A stretch of DNA of 64,000 nucleotides from JAVJUV01 sp047314965. Lineage in GTDB: Bacteria > Pseudomonadota > Alphaproteobacteria > Rhodobacterales > Rhodobacteraceae. The notes below the pieces were generated by a model. The model searched no databases, was not told where the DNA came from, and saw nothing but the letters and a program-made list of their open reading frames with translations. The stretch is taken from assembly GCF_047314965.1 (NCBI RefSeq), contig NZ_JBLBVK010000043.1, positions 1 through 64,000 of the forward strand. Reading direction: 5' to 3'. Below, piece by piece: positions 34,953-44,088 of the stretch. Positions within the stretch are counted from its first letter, which is position 1; every line of letters begins with the position of its first letter. A program made the translations under genes and the position numbers.

Positions 34953-35648
34953 CTACCTCTTGTGGATCACGGCCACCTGATCGCGCCGTGTCTTGGTATA
35001 TTTCACCTGGAAAACGAAACAGCCCGATATTTCGGACGCCAGAGACCGGAACTCCGCCTCCGTCGCCGGATCGTCGTGATGAAATTCGCGGGTCTCGGAA
35101 AAGCCACGAAACAACTGCGCTGTCTTGGTAATCCCCGGGCGCTCGAACGTCTCGGGTTGCCAGCGCAAATCCTCGATCACGTACAATCCGCCCGATGGCA
35201 GCCCCGGAAAGATTTCAAGAAAAGCGTTCTGCTGATGATGGCTGGCATGACTGGCATCGTCGATCACGATATCCGCCGACCCTATCTCTCCAGCGGCACG
35301 AGCGATCTCAGATCTGTCGTCCATGTCGCACTGGATGAACTTGAAACGCGGATGCAGGAACCATGAGAAATCGGAAATATCCAGACCGATGATCTGCGCT
35401 TCGCTGAAGTAGTCCAGCCACATCCGGATCGACGGCAAGTCCCTCGTCTCCCTGCCCGCGTCGATCCCGTGCTCGGGTCCACCGATCAGAAGCCCCATCT
35501 CCAGAAACGTGACAGGGCGCTCTCGGAAAGGCCGGAACAAAAGCTCGTAAAGTTCTGTGTAGCGATGCTTCTTCGGGCCCTTGTCCGAGCCGTACTTGTC
35601 TGCCAGTTCACCCAGAGACGGCGCCGCGGGCATCGTGTCTTTCATCAA
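34953..35648 (-). CDS. Class I SAM-dependent methyltransferase (macrocin O-methyltransferase-like)
   Basis: A 231-residue protein. LGELADKYGSDKG followed by a Tyr-rich YTELYELLFRPFRE is characteristic of the sugar O-methyltransferase group related to MycE/TylF. The SAM-binding motif is FLEMGLLIGG, then IIGLDISDF and the metal/catalytic region DIVIDDASHASHHQQ. The substrate is probably a sugar or polyketide-like sugar in this family, but nothing nearby supports a specific pathway. Transcribed with gnd downstream, 3 bases apart. Confidence 0.82.
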   Translation of the reverse strand: MMKDTMPAAPSLGELADKYGSDKGPKKHRYTELYELLFRPFRERPVTFLEMGLLIGGPEHGIDAGRETRDLPSIRMWLDYFSEAQIIGLDISDFSWFLHPRFKFIQCDMDDRSEIARAAGEIGSADIVIDDASHASHHQQNAFLEIFPGLPSGGLYVIEDLRWQPETFERPGITKTAQLFRGFSETREFHHDDPATEAEFRSLASEISGCFVFQVKYTKTRRDQVAVIHKR

Positions 35649-35719
35649 GCTGCACTCCGGTTCGGAGGCAGTCTAGACAGACCGGGCGGCAGCGTCGAGG
35701 GCCGCCCGGCGCAAATGCG

Positions 35720-36334
35720 TCACGCCGCCTGGGGCGGTGCCATCACGTCAACCAGAGCCTCGACCAGCGCATCGTCCTTCAGCCGCAATGGGGCATTGAG
35801 CGCATCAGCCATGGCCATGCGCAGGACCAGCCCCAGAAGCGCAGTGTGAATGGCCGCAGCGGCACGTCGGGCGTCGACCAACCGTCGGTAACGTCCACTG
35901 TCCACCAGCTTGCCAGCCAGAGTGTCATACATCTGCGTCGTCGACGGGTGAATTCGTCCGAGCGTGGTCAACATCTGACCGTTTCGCCCGGGTCTCTGAC
36001 CGATCTGCGGCGTGACATACATCAGGCGGAACCTGTCGAGGTCCGATGTATGAAAAACGGCCAGCGCCGTCACGTAAGAGCGAATTGCATCCCCTGCCGA
36101 GTCCGACACGCGTATTGCACTCTGTCCGGCCGCGCTTTCGGCCTCCAGAGCCGGACGCACCAGCGCTTCGATCAAACGCGCCTTGTTCGGGAACCAATAC
36201 AGGACGGCCTGTTTGGATACGCCGACCTTCTCTGCAATGGCGTCGAATGTAAGCCTGTCCGGCCCGCCGTTGCGCACGACCTCGCGCGCTGCAGTCAAAA
36301 TCCGTTCCGCGGTATCCCCACGTTTCAATGGCAT
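35720..36334 (-). CDS. TetR family transcriptional regulator
   Basis: A 204-residue repressor-type protein. The N-terminal DNA-binding domain shows TAERILTAAREVVRNGG and the recognition helix region VSKQAVLYWFPNKARLIEAL (about residues 38-57). The C-terminal ligand-binding domain is helical and unremarkable. The start is placed at ATG 36334, with AGGGGG upstream; the longer frame adds an N-terminus outside the family. The target and ligand are unknown; it stands between the methyltransferase and rpsA genes. Confidence 0.88.
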   Translation of the reverse strand: MPLKRGDTAERILTAAREVVRNGGPDRLTFDAIAEKVGVSKQAVLYWFPNKARLIEALVRPALEAESAAGQSAIRVSDSAGDAIRSYVTALAVFHTSDLDRFRLMYVTPQIGQRPGRNGQMLTTLGRIHPSTTQMYDTLAGKLVDSGRYRRLVDARRAAAAIHTALLGLVLRMAMADALNAPLRLKDDALVEALVDVMAPPQAA

Positions 36335-36556
36335 CGTGAACCCCCTGCACCTACCAACGGTAACGGTTTCGCACGGCATATTGGCTTACGGGAAGGAGAT
36401 AAGTGTGCAGAAACTCATGGTTTCCGGAATGGCATCAATTTCTTCGCAAGCACTTTTTTCACTTCAACCATTGCACAGGGCAAATTCGCTACTTGCATGC
36501 CTTCTCGGTCATGCGTGGCGCGGTTTTGGGTCATGGAAGGAAGAAGGCTGCCGAAT

Positions 36557-36586
36557 AAAAAAGGCCCCGCCGTCGCCGGCGGGACC
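36557..36586 (-). terminator. Rho-independent terminator of rpsA
   Basis: On the minus strand GGTCCCGCC (36586-36578) and GGCGGGGCC (36571-36563) form a 9-bp stem with a 6-base loop, followed at once by six T residues (36562-36557). It lies 25 bases after the rpsA stop. This is a textbook intrinsic terminator. Confidence 0.9.
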
Positions 36587-36610
36587 TTCGGTCCGGGTTA
36601 ACCGGCCCTC

Positions 36611-38293
36611 TTAGTCGTCGTCGCTCTTTTTGAGAGCAGCGCCAAGGATGTCGCCAAGCGAAGCGCCCGAGTCGGACGAACCGAACTGTTCGACAGCTTC
36701 TTTCTCTTCGGCGATCTCACGGGCTTTGATCGACAGGCCCAGACGGCGCGTCTTGGCGTCGACATTGGTGACGCGTACGTCAACCTTGTCGCCAACCGAG
36801 AAGCGATCGGGACGCTGTTCAGCACGGTCACGCGACAGGTCCGAACGGCGAATGAAGGACTTCATGCCTTCGTACTCGACCTCGATGCCGCCATCTTCGA
36901 TCGCGGTGACAACCACGGTGATGACCGAACCGCGCTTCACGCCTTCGACAACACCAGTGAAGCTGTCATCGAGAGCCTTGACGGACAGAGAAATCCGCTC
37001 CTTCTCGACATCCACTTCCGTGACAACGGCCTGGACGATGTCGCCCTTGCGGTAGTCTTGGATTGCATCTTCGCCACGCTGGTCCCAGCTGAGATCGCTG
37101 AGGTGCACCATTCCGTCGATGTCGTTCTCGAGACCGATGAACAGGCCGAACTCGGTGATGTTCTTGACCTCGCCCTCGACATTTGTGCCGACCGGGTGAG
37201 TCTCGGCGAAGACCTCCCACGGATTGCGCTGGGTCTGTTTGAGCCCCAGCGACACACGGCGCTTGGCCGAGTCGATTTCCAGCACCATGACGTCGACTTC
37301 CTGCGAAGTCGAAACGATCTTGCCGGGATGGACGTTCTTCTTGGTCCAGCTCATTTCGGAGACGTGGACCAGACCCTCGACACCGGCTTCCAGCTCGACG
37401 AACGCACCGTAGTCGGTGATGTTCGTCACGCGGCCCTGGTGAACAGAGCCCAGCGGGTAGTTTCTCTCGACCGCATCCCAGGGATCTTCCTGAAGCTGCT
37501 TCATGCCAAGGCTGATGCGGTGGGTGTCCTTGTTGATCTTGATGACCTGAACCTTGACCGTCTCGCCGATCGATACGATCTCGGACGGATGGTTCACGCG
37601 GCGCCACGCCATGTCGGTGACATGCAGAAGACCGTCTACTCCGCCCAGATCAACAAACGCACCGTATTCGGTGATGTTCTTGACGACACCGTCCACGGAA
37701 TCGCCTTCCTGGATCTTCGAGATGACCTCGGCGCGCTGTTCGGCGCGGCTCTCTTCCAGGATGGCACGCCGCGAAACGACGATGTTGCCGCGGCGGCGAT
37801 CCATTTTCAGGATCTGGAAGGGCTGCTTCAGACCCATCAGCGGGCCGGCATCGCGCACGGGGCGCACGTCGACCTGAGAGCCGGGCAGGAACGCAACAGC
37901 GCCGCCCAAATCGACGGTGAAACCGCCCTTGACCCGGCCAAAGATCGCACCGTCCACGCGGGCGTCATTGGCATAGGCTTTCTCCAGCTTGTCCCAGGCA
38001 GCCTCGCGGCGGGCTTTGTCGCGGCTGATGACCGCTTCCCCACGCGCGTTCTCGACACGGTCAAGATAAACCTCGACCTCGTCGCCAACGGCAATTTCAG
38101 GGGCTTCACCGGGGTTAGCGAATTCCTTGAGATCGACACGGCCTTCCATCTTGTAGCCGACGTCGATGATGGCTTGTCCCGCTTCGATCGCGATGACCTT
38201 GCCTTTGACAACAGACCCTTCGTCGGGCGTGTCGATTTCGAGGCTTTCGTTCAGGAGGGCCTCGAACTCCTCCATGGTTGCTTTAGCGCACAT
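36611..38293 (-). CDS. rpsA: 30S ribosomal protein S1
   Basis: A 560-residue protein with six S1-type OB-fold repeats, close to the length of E. coli S1. Repeats are seen as VDGVVKNITEYGAFVDLGG, HQGRVTNITDYGAFVELEAG and VEGEVKNITEFGLFIGLEND, with the more diverged first two and last around them. It recruits mRNA to the 30S subunit. I choose ATG 38293 (MCAKATMEEFEALLNES); the open frame upstream is unrelated. cmk, which often precedes rpsA, is about 2 kb upstream on the same strand. Confidence 0.97.
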   Translation of the reverse strand: MCAKATMEEFEALLNESLEIDTPDEGSVVKGKVIAIEAGQAIIDVGYKMEGRVDLKEFANPGEAPEIAVGDEVEVYLDRVENARGEAVISRDKARREAAWDKLEKAYANDARVDGAIFGRVKGGFTVDLGGAVAFLPGSQVDVRPVRDAGPLMGLKQPFQILKMDRRRGNIVVSRRAILEESRAEQRAEVISKIQEGDSVDGVVKNITEYGAFVDLGGVDGLLHVTDMAWRRVNHPSEIVSIGETVKVQVIKINKDTHRISLGMKQLQEDPWDAVERNYPLGSVHQGRVTNITDYGAFVELEAGVEGLVHVSEMSWTKKNVHPGKIVSTSQEVDVMVLEIDSAKRRVSLGLKQTQRNPWEVFAETHPVGTNVEGEVKNITEFGLFIGLENDIDGMVHLSDLSWDQRGEDAIQDYRKGDIVQAVVTEVDVEKERISLSVKALDDSFTGVVEGVKRGSVITVVVTAIEDGGIEVEYEGMKSFIRRSDLSRDRAEQRPDRFSVGDKVDVRVTNVDAKTRRLGLSIKAREIAEEKEAVEQFGSSDSGASLGDILGAALKKSDDD

Positions 38294-38514
38294 GCGTGTT
38301 TCGTATCCTATCTTTCGATTTTGCTGGCCGAGCGGTTGTCTCCGCCGGTCTTGGATTGGTCTCTGACGATCATGCCCATGAAACGCAAACAAGAAGGGCC
38401 GGTGGTGACCGACCCTGCTCAAGTCTCAGGCTCACAGCTGTAATCGCCGCTTCGACGGGGCGCTCTATAGGGGGGATTGCCTGGCAAAGCAAGTCCACCC
38501 TTGCATTATGAACG

Positions 38515-38715
38515 TCAGCCGACCGCTGTTGCCTCGTAACCGGCAGATTTCATGGCGGCCAACAACTCATCCGTTGAGCGGTTGCCGGCGATCTTGACCC
38601 GCCTCGCCTCAAGATCGACCTCGACTCCGGCATCCGGATCGACACTCAGCAATGCTTTCTCAATCGTTGCCTTGCAATGGCCGCAACTCATATCCGGAAC
38701 GTGGAACTCTTTCAT
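38515..38715 (-). CDS. Heavy-metal-associated (HMA) domain copper chaperone, CopZ-like
   Basis: A 66-residue ferredoxin-like protein with the metal-binding motif MSCGHC (residues 9-14) and the usual ATIEKALLSVD helix. Such proteins shuttle Cu(I) to P-type ATPases in the cytoplasm. The ATG at 38715 has GGAG about 10 bases upstream. No copper ATPase gene is adjacent, so the partner must lie elsewhere. Confidence 0.9.
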   Translation of the reverse strand: MKEFHVPDMSCGHCKATIEKALLSVDPDAGVEVDLEARRVKIAGNRSTDELLAAMKSAGYEATAVG

Positions 38716-38913
38716 GGAATGATCTCCGGTATTTCCTACGCAGCGATCTAGAGTATCCGGCGAACCAAAGGTCAAGCGCAGGATCGACGGCATACCAAGG
38801 CATACGGTATACGATTGAACACATTGATTTTATTGCATAATTTTCTTGAAATGGTCGCCTCTGCGCGCTACCTCGTCAGAAACGAAGCCATCAGCCGCCG
38901 AAAGGATCCACTT

Positions 38914-39093
38914 GTGCCGAAGCCAAACACCAAGTTCGACCTCAGCCTCGAGGACATGGAGCTGATCGAGACGGCTCTGCAAAAAACACAGGCCACCGGA
39001 CAGGCGGACCCGCGCAAGATACACGAGCTTCTGGGCCGGCTTCACAATCAGAAGACGTTCTTCCGGCCTCAGGGAACCTACGTCTCCGGCTAA
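38914..39093 (+). CDS. Small conserved cytoplasmic protein, function unknown
   Basis: A 59-residue product starting at GTG 38914, with AAAGGA 8 bases upstream. The sequence KPNTKFDLSLEDMELIETAL and, later, IHELLGRLHNQKTFFRP is well structured (acidic helix then basic helix) and looks like a conserved Rhodobacterales small protein. An upstream ATG in frame at 38815 would add residues that look non-coding. Role unknown. Confidence 0.72.
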   Translation: MPKPNTKFDLSLEDMELIETALQKTQATGQADPRKIHELLGRLHNQKTFFRPQGTYVSG

Positions 39094-39106
39094 GGGTTAC
39101 TCGCCT

Positions 39107-40108
39107 CTAGCAATATTTCTCGGGGCCTTTCCACTGGTCCTCCGAGTATCTGTCACCATGCGCCCAGCCAACTGGCAGCACCCTCTCGATCGCTTGCAGG
39201 TCGCTTTCTGACAAGGCGATCTCCGTCCCGCGTACCAGCTCGGCCAGATGTCCAACCGATCTTGTACCCGGAATGGGGATTACGTGATCTCCCTGGGCGA
39301 TGCACCACGCGATGGCCAGCGCGGCGGCCGGTTCACCCATCTCGCGCGCAAGCGCCCGGAAGCCGTCGGTAATCTGAATATTCGCGCTGTAGTTTGGCTC
39401 CCGGAACCGCGGATTCGTCTTCAGGAACGGGATTTGGGTCAGCTTGTCACGACCGAATGGGGCGTCGGTCAGATACGTACGCCCGACCGGAGAAAAGGCC
39501 ACCAACGCAACTCCGAGTTCCTCACAGGCCTGGCATAGACCAAGCTCGGGATACCGGGTTCCAAGCGAGTACTCTGACTGCACGGCCGCCACCGGAAAGG
39601 CCGTCACCGCGCGGCGCAGTGTCGACGGGGCTATCTCGGAAAAGCCGATCGCCTTCGCCTTACCCTTCTTTACCAACTCCCCCATTTCGCCGGCAACGTC
39701 TTCAACCGCGCGCCCTGGTTCAAGGCGGTGCGCATAGAAAAGGTCGACCGCCTCGACACCCAGAAGTTTCAGGCTCCGGTCCAGCGTCGCCTCCATGAAC
39801 TCGGGCGCGTTCGAGATGCGTCGACCGCCCGTTGCTGGATCTGGCGCAAAAGCGGCCTTTGTCGCGATGGTCATCCGTTCGCGTGCGCCAGGGCGATCTT
39901 TCAGCCACGCGCCGATTATCTCCTCGGACCTTCCGTTCCCATAGGCGGCCGCCGTATCGATATGGCTGACATCCGCGTCGATGCAGGCGTCAAGAACCGC
40001 ATGCGATTCTTCCAACGTGGCATGCCCGTAGATCCCAGCGAACGACATCGCCCCGATGCCGAACTGCGAAATCAAGGGACCATCCTTGCCTAGCCGCGTA
40101 CGCTTCAT
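39107..40108 (-). CDS. Aldo/keto reductase
   Basis: A 333-residue NADPH-dependent oxidoreductase with a TIM-barrel fold. The catalytic tetrad region is visible as HIDTAAAYGNGRSEEIIG (Asp and Tyr), a lysine in TIATKAAF, and DLFYAHRLEPGRAVED (His). The C-terminal cofactor block IPIPGTRSVGHLAEL is typical. The substrate is unknown. Its start overlaps the cmk stop by 4 bases. Confidence 0.92.
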   Translation of the reverse strand: MKRTRLGKDGPLISQFGIGAMSFAGIYGHATLEESHAVLDACIDADVSHIDTAAAYGNGRSEEIIGAWLKDRPGARERMTIATKAAFAPDPATGGRRISNAPEFMEATLDRSLKLLGVEAVDLFYAHRLEPGRAVEDVAGEMGELVKKGKAKAIGFSEIAPSTLRRAVTAFPVAAVQSEYSLGTRYPELGLCQACEELGVALVAFSPVGRTYLTDAPFGRDKLTQIPFLKTNPRFREPNYSANIQITDGFRALAREMGEPAAALAIAWCIAQGDHVIPIPGTRSVGHLAELVRGTEIALSESDLQAIERVLPVGWAHGDRYSEDQWKGPEKYC

Positions 40109-40725
40109 ATTGCCTCCTCCAGCTTTGCCCTGACCGCCGCCTCGGCCACCGCGACGGCCTCTTCGATGCTCATGTCTGTGGTATCTATCGTCACGGCATC
40201 CTCGGCCGGACGCAAAGGCGCATCCGATCGGCCCATATCACGGGCATCGCGTTTTCTCACTTCATCAAGCACGTCTTCCAAGCGGGCGGCTTGCCCTGCT
40301 TCCTTCAACTCCCGGAACCGGCGCTCGGCGCGGCACTCGGCGCTTGCAGTGACGAACAGTTTCACTTCGGCATCGGGGCAGATCACCGTGCCGATGTCGC
40401 GGCCATCCAGAACGGCGCCGCCCTCGCGCCGCGCAAAATCACGCTGGAATGCCACCAGCGCCGCGCGCACCTCGGGAATCGTAGCGACACGACTTGCAAG
40501 TTCCGCCACAGCCTGCGTACGCAATCCGTCCCGCTCAAGATCTTCAGGAACCACGGCCTTTGCAGACTCTTCGGGCGAGAAACCCGTTTCCAGAAGTTTG
40601 CGGCCAGTCGCACGATACAGAAGCCCAGTATCCAGGTGCGCAAAGCCGAACGTCTGCGCCACGGCACGACTGATGGTGCCCTTTCCCGCCGCGGCAGGTC
40701 CGTCGATTGCCACTGTAAATCCCAT
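40105..40725 (-). CDS. cmk: Cytidylate kinase
   Basis: A 206-residue kinase: (d)CMP + ATP gives (d)CDP + ADP. The P-loop is AIDGPAAAGKGT (residues 6-17), followed by LDTGLLYRATGR and VLDGRDIGTVICPDAEVK, diagnostic of Cmk. The start is set at ATG 40725, with AAAGG 5 bases before it. The adjoining aldo/keto reductase is translationally coupled. Confidence 0.96.
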   Translation of the reverse strand: MGFTVAIDGPAAAGKGTISRAVAQTFGFAHLDTGLLYRATGRKLLETGFSPEESAKAVVPEDLERDGLRTQAVAELASRVATIPEVRAALVAFQRDFARREGGAVLDGRDIGTVICPDAEVKLFVTASAECRAERRFRELKEAGQAARLEDVLDEVRKRDARDMGRSDAPLRPAEDAVTIDTTDMSIEEAVAVAEAAVRAKLEEAI

Positions 40726-40822
40726 TTCGCCTTTCCCACGGCATCGCCGCGACATCGCTACATGTTACAAACTACTAGGATAATTGGCGATGAACGAAAA
40801 GGCGGCACTGGGAAACCCTCAA

Positions 40823-43339
40823 TCACGCCGCGGCACGAACGGCCTCAAGCGAAGACCTGACCGCCGCTACCAGCTCACGGATGCCGGAGCCTTCCGGCTC
40901 CTTGAGCGCCTTGTTCAAGGCAAGCAGGCAGGAATGCGTTTCCGTTAAGCCGACAAGGGCGGACAACCCCATCATCTTGTGAACGTCTTCAAGGACGGCC
41001 TCAGTATCGGTGCCTCCCCGCAAGCCCCTGTCCATTTTTTCAAGCGAGGAGAAGATCTCGGCGATTGCTTTGCTCCGCACCTGCGACGCCGCTTCACCGC
41101 CAAGAACTTCAACAAGCTCCCGCTCCATATCCAGTCCGCGGTCCAGGGAATCATGCCCTCCGAAACTCCCCGACAAGACTTCGGCGAGGCGTCCGCGTGA
41201 CAAGGGCTTGATCAGAACGTCGCTGAACCCGGTCTGCCGAAACTGGCGAATGTCCTCAGGCAGCGTGTGTGCGGTCAGGGCCACAATCGGGGTCCCTCCA
41301 TTCGGCCCCGTTCCTTCACGGATCTGGCGTGCCGCGGAAACCCCGTCGAGACGCGGCATGGAAATATCCATTAAGATCAGGTCGAACCGTTTCCTGCCAG
41401 CATATTCAATCCCATCAAGACCATCAAACGCCTCAGTGACAATGCAGCCAAAGCCCAACAGCATTTCCCGGGCAACCAACCGGTTGATCTCGTTGTCTTC
41501 GACGAGAAGGACCTGGCGTCCACGCGCATCCGGCGTCTTGACCGTCGGGTTCGACTTCTTGTCAGGCAGCATTCCTCCGCATTCAGGAAGCGGGATGCGC
41601 ACCCAGAAGACCGAACCTTCACCCAATTCACTCTCAACTCCGATTTCCCCCTTCAGGATCTCCACAAGCCTGCGCGTGATGCCAAGACCCAATCCGGTGC
41701 CTTCCGTGCCGCGGGCAAAGCTCGCGTCAAGCGTCACGAAATCTTCGAAAATCCGGTTGAGGTTCTCATCCCCAATTCCGACGCCTGTGTCGATCACGCG
41801 AAGCTCCACCTCGTCGGAGCCCGGTGCCGCTTCAGCCTCGATGGTAATCGTTCCGTTTTCCGTGAACTTGATTGCGTTACCGACCAGGTTGACCAGAACC
41901 TGTTCGATCCGGCCACGATCACCGGAAACTAGCGATGGGATTTTCCCAAGGAAATTCACCTTGACCACGTTGCCCCGTGCTCCGGCGGGACCTCGCAAAC
42001 TCTCGGCCACCGATGTAACCAATTCGGATAGATCAAGACCTTCATTCGCTGGCTCAGTCTTGTCGGCATCCATTCGGGAAATGTCCAACACGTCATTTAC
42101 GTGTCGCAGCAGCATCTGCCCGGACGTTCCCATTACTTCTACGAAGTGACGCTGGCGACCATCAAGCTCCGTCGATTGCAACAAGTCCAAAGTGCCGAGA
42201 ATCCCGTTCAACGGTGTCCGCATCTCATGGCTCATTACAGCCAGAAGGTCCGCCTTTGCCTTTTCCCCAAGAACCGCCCTGTCGCGCGCCTCGACCAGCT
42301 CCTTCTCTGCCGAGACGCGCTTCGAAATGTCGCGGATGAATGAAATATAGATTTCACCTTCCGCACTTCTCGCTGTCGAAATCGACATCTCTACAGGGAA
42401 GACGGACCCATCTCGACGCATGGCCTCCATCTGGAAAAGCCCGCTGTCGATCATGCGCTTTGCACCGGTTTCCAAGTGGCGTCGCATGCCGTCGTCGTGG
42501 GCCTGGCGCTGCGCCGGTGGGACAATCAGACCGGACATCTTCTGGCCAATAACCTCGGAACGCTCATAACCGAAAATGCGTTCCGCGGCCTTGTTGAATT
42601 CGATCACCCTATTCTGGCGATCGACAACAACGACAGCATCCAGCGATGTGCCGACGATAGAGCCGAGACGACTGCGCGTTTGCTCGATCTCGTCGGTCTG
42701 GCGTCGGGTAATTGCCAGCACATGTGCCAGCACAACCACGAACCCCAAGAGCAACAGGACAAGGAACAGGACCAGCATCGCAAGGTCGAACATCGCCTCG
42801 GCGGCACGTTCCCGATTGGATTCCGTAATTTCGGAATACACCTTGACGCCTACGAGCGTCGTCATCCGAACATCCGGCCTGATGGCGTCCGCGGCTTCTA
42901 TGAAATCCGGCAGGCTGGCCGCCAGCCGATCATCCGGCCCGTCAATAAGCGGTATGTTGTCGTCCAGAAAGTCCCGGACACGAGTCATGGCCTCTCTGAC
43001 GCCTTGATCCTCGAGCACCGGAAAAAATGCTTGCGCAGAAGTTATGATCGTGGCCCGGGAATACACGACGTCGAACCTGCGACGCAGTTCGCTTAACGAA
43101 GCGGGGTCATCTGGTGTCGCAACCAGCGCAGCCGCGTGCAAAGCGCCGAATTCGACCTCCAGTTGGGACAGCGTCCATTGAAGATTGTCACCCGGCGCGG
43201 TCGCGAGCTTGTTGAGTTGCTGGCGTGCGTCCGAACTCAGCAACCAGACGCAATAGACCGATGCAGCAAGCAGGCCAAGAAAAAGAGCAAAGCCGCGCCC
43301 ACCGGCGCGGCTGATCATTTTGGCCAGGTATTCGCGCAT
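40823..43339 (-). CDS. Hybrid sensor histidine kinase (PAS-HisKA-HATPase-REC-HPt)
   Basis: An 838-residue inner-membrane sensor. Transmembrane helices at about 17-35 and 186-210 enclose a periplasmic helical domain of about 150 residues. A PAS domain follows (about 222-340, with FNKAAERIFGYERSEVIGQ). The HisKA domain has H371 in MSHEMRTPLNGIL, and the ATPase boxes are N488 (VNLVGNAIKF) and DTGVGIGD. The receiver domain spans about 608-725, with D658 in LILMDISMPRLDG. A C-terminal HPt-like domain has H787 in DVHKMMGLSALVG. The small exported protein gene lies 20 bases upstream in the same direction, and a LuxR-type response regulator diverges from that pair. Confidence 0.93.
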   Translation of the reverse strand: MREYLAKMISRAGGRGFALFLGLLAASVYCVWLLSSDARQQLNKLATAPGDNLQWTLSQLEVEFGALHAAALVATPDDPASLSELRRRFDVVYSRATIITSAQAFFPVLEDQGVREAMTRVRDFLDDNIPLIDGPDDRLAASLPDFIEAADAIRPDVRMTTLVGVKVYSEITESNRERAAEAMFDLAMLVLFLVLLLLGFVVVLAHVLAITRRQTDEIEQTRSRLGSIVGTSLDAVVVVDRQNRVIEFNKAAERIFGYERSEVIGQKMSGLIVPPAQRQAHDDGMRRHLETGAKRMIDSGLFQMEAMRRDGSVFPVEMSISTARSAEGEIYISFIRDISKRVSAEKELVEARDRAVLGEKAKADLLAVMSHEMRTPLNGILGTLDLLQSTELDGRQRHFVEVMGTSGQMLLRHVNDVLDISRMDADKTEPANEGLDLSELVTSVAESLRGPAGARGNVVKVNFLGKIPSLVSGDRGRIEQVLVNLVGNAIKFTENGTITIEAEAAPGSDEVELRVIDTGVGIGDENLNRIFEDFVTLDASFARGTEGTGLGLGITRRLVEILKGEIGVESELGEGSVFWVRIPLPECGGMLPDKKSNPTVKTPDARGRQVLLVEDNEINRLVAREMLLGFGCIVTEAFDGLDGIEYAGRKRFDLILMDISMPRLDGVSAARQIREGTGPNGGTPIVALTAHTLPEDIRQFRQTGFSDVLIKPLSRGRLAEVLSGSFGGHDSLDRGLDMERELVEVLGGEAASQVRSKAIAEIFSSLEKMDRGLRGGTDTEAVLEDVHKMMGLSALVGLTETHSCLLALNKALKEPEGSGIRELVAAVRSSLEAVRAAA

Positions 43340-43359
43340 TACTCCATACCGCCGTGCCC

Positions 43360-43842
43360 TCAGGGCAGAATTTCGATCCGGTCCAGTTGCCAGATACTAC
43401 GAGAGTATATCACTTCAGAACGATAATCGGAATTCAAGTCATAAGGATATACCAGCCAGAGCGGCCCCTTGTCCCGCACGGACATCGGTTCTCCGTTTCT
43501 GTGATGCGCCAGAATTGGCCCATTCTCCACGCCGTCGGATACCGGCACTTCAACGGCATAGTCATTGATTGCCCGCGCCATAAAGACACCTTCGGTCACG
43601 CCGAGGTCCTGAAGCAAAGCCCGAAGTGATACCCCGGTGAAATCCTGAACGCCGTCAGACCAGATCGTGGTTGTCTGAAAACTGGACAGCCCAAGCGCCT
43701 CCAGATCGGACAGAGTGTACTCTACAACATCATCAAGACCCGTCACGGTCAGGATCACTGGTTCATGTGACTCCGCCAAGACCTGTCCCGCAAGACATCC
43801 GGACACAAGCACAGCCAGAATTCGCCGCCTTTGGAAAACCAT
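43360..43842 (-). CDS. Small exported molybdopterin-oxidoreductase-like domain protein
   Basis: A 160-residue protein with a signal peptide (RRRILAVLVSGCLAGQVLA). The mature part shows VTGLDDVVEYTLSDLEALGL, FTGVSLRALLQDLG and the final segment GPLWLVYPYDL, a pattern seen in the oxidoreductase molybdopterin-binding (sulfite-oxidase-like) fold. It is too short for a full enzyme and no Moco-binding cysteine is visible. It lies 20 bases before the hybrid kinase gene on the same strand, so it may be a periplasmic sensor partner of that kinase. The latter is inference from gene order. Confidence 0.75.
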   Translation of the reverse strand: MVFQRRRILAVLVSGCLAGQVLAESHEPVILTVTGLDDVVEYTLSDLEALGLSSFQTTTIWSDGVQDFTGVSLRALLQDLGVTEGVFMARAINDYAVEVPVSDGVENGPILAHHRNGEPMSVRDKGPLWLVYPYDLNSDYRSEVIYSRSIWQLDRIEILP

Positions 43843-43934
43843 ACGCCACTCCCTTTCGGTTCAATAGTTCCGAAGCAATTCCGATACAATCATCGCCCTC
43901 AATGCCATTAAACAGGTAAGCGGTCACCAATACG

Positions 43935-43962
43935 AAGGTATACGAAAATAGCCTAAGGTATA
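43935..43962 (+). promoter_or_regulatory. Pair of direct repeats AAGGTATA, 20 bases apart
   Basis: AAGGTATA occurs at 43935-43942 and again at 43955-43962, a spacing of two helical turns. The repeats lie in the divergent control region between the kinase pair and the response regulator. This geometry fits tandem binding of a regulator, perhaps the response regulator itself, but is not proof. Confidence 0.4.
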
Positions 43963-44088
43963 TAACTTACACCTGCTACAAAGGGTGCCGAAAACCCCGG
44001 CTCCATTTGCATCACCCGCCGAAACCAGCCATTCCCCCCGTGCGAACGATCCATTAAGCTGCTCAATGAAAGAAAGTCTGATACTCGA

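Noticed and set aside
37058..38443. 461-codon plus-strand open frame
   Set aside because: Antisense to rpsA; its repetitive look only mirrors the S1 repeats.
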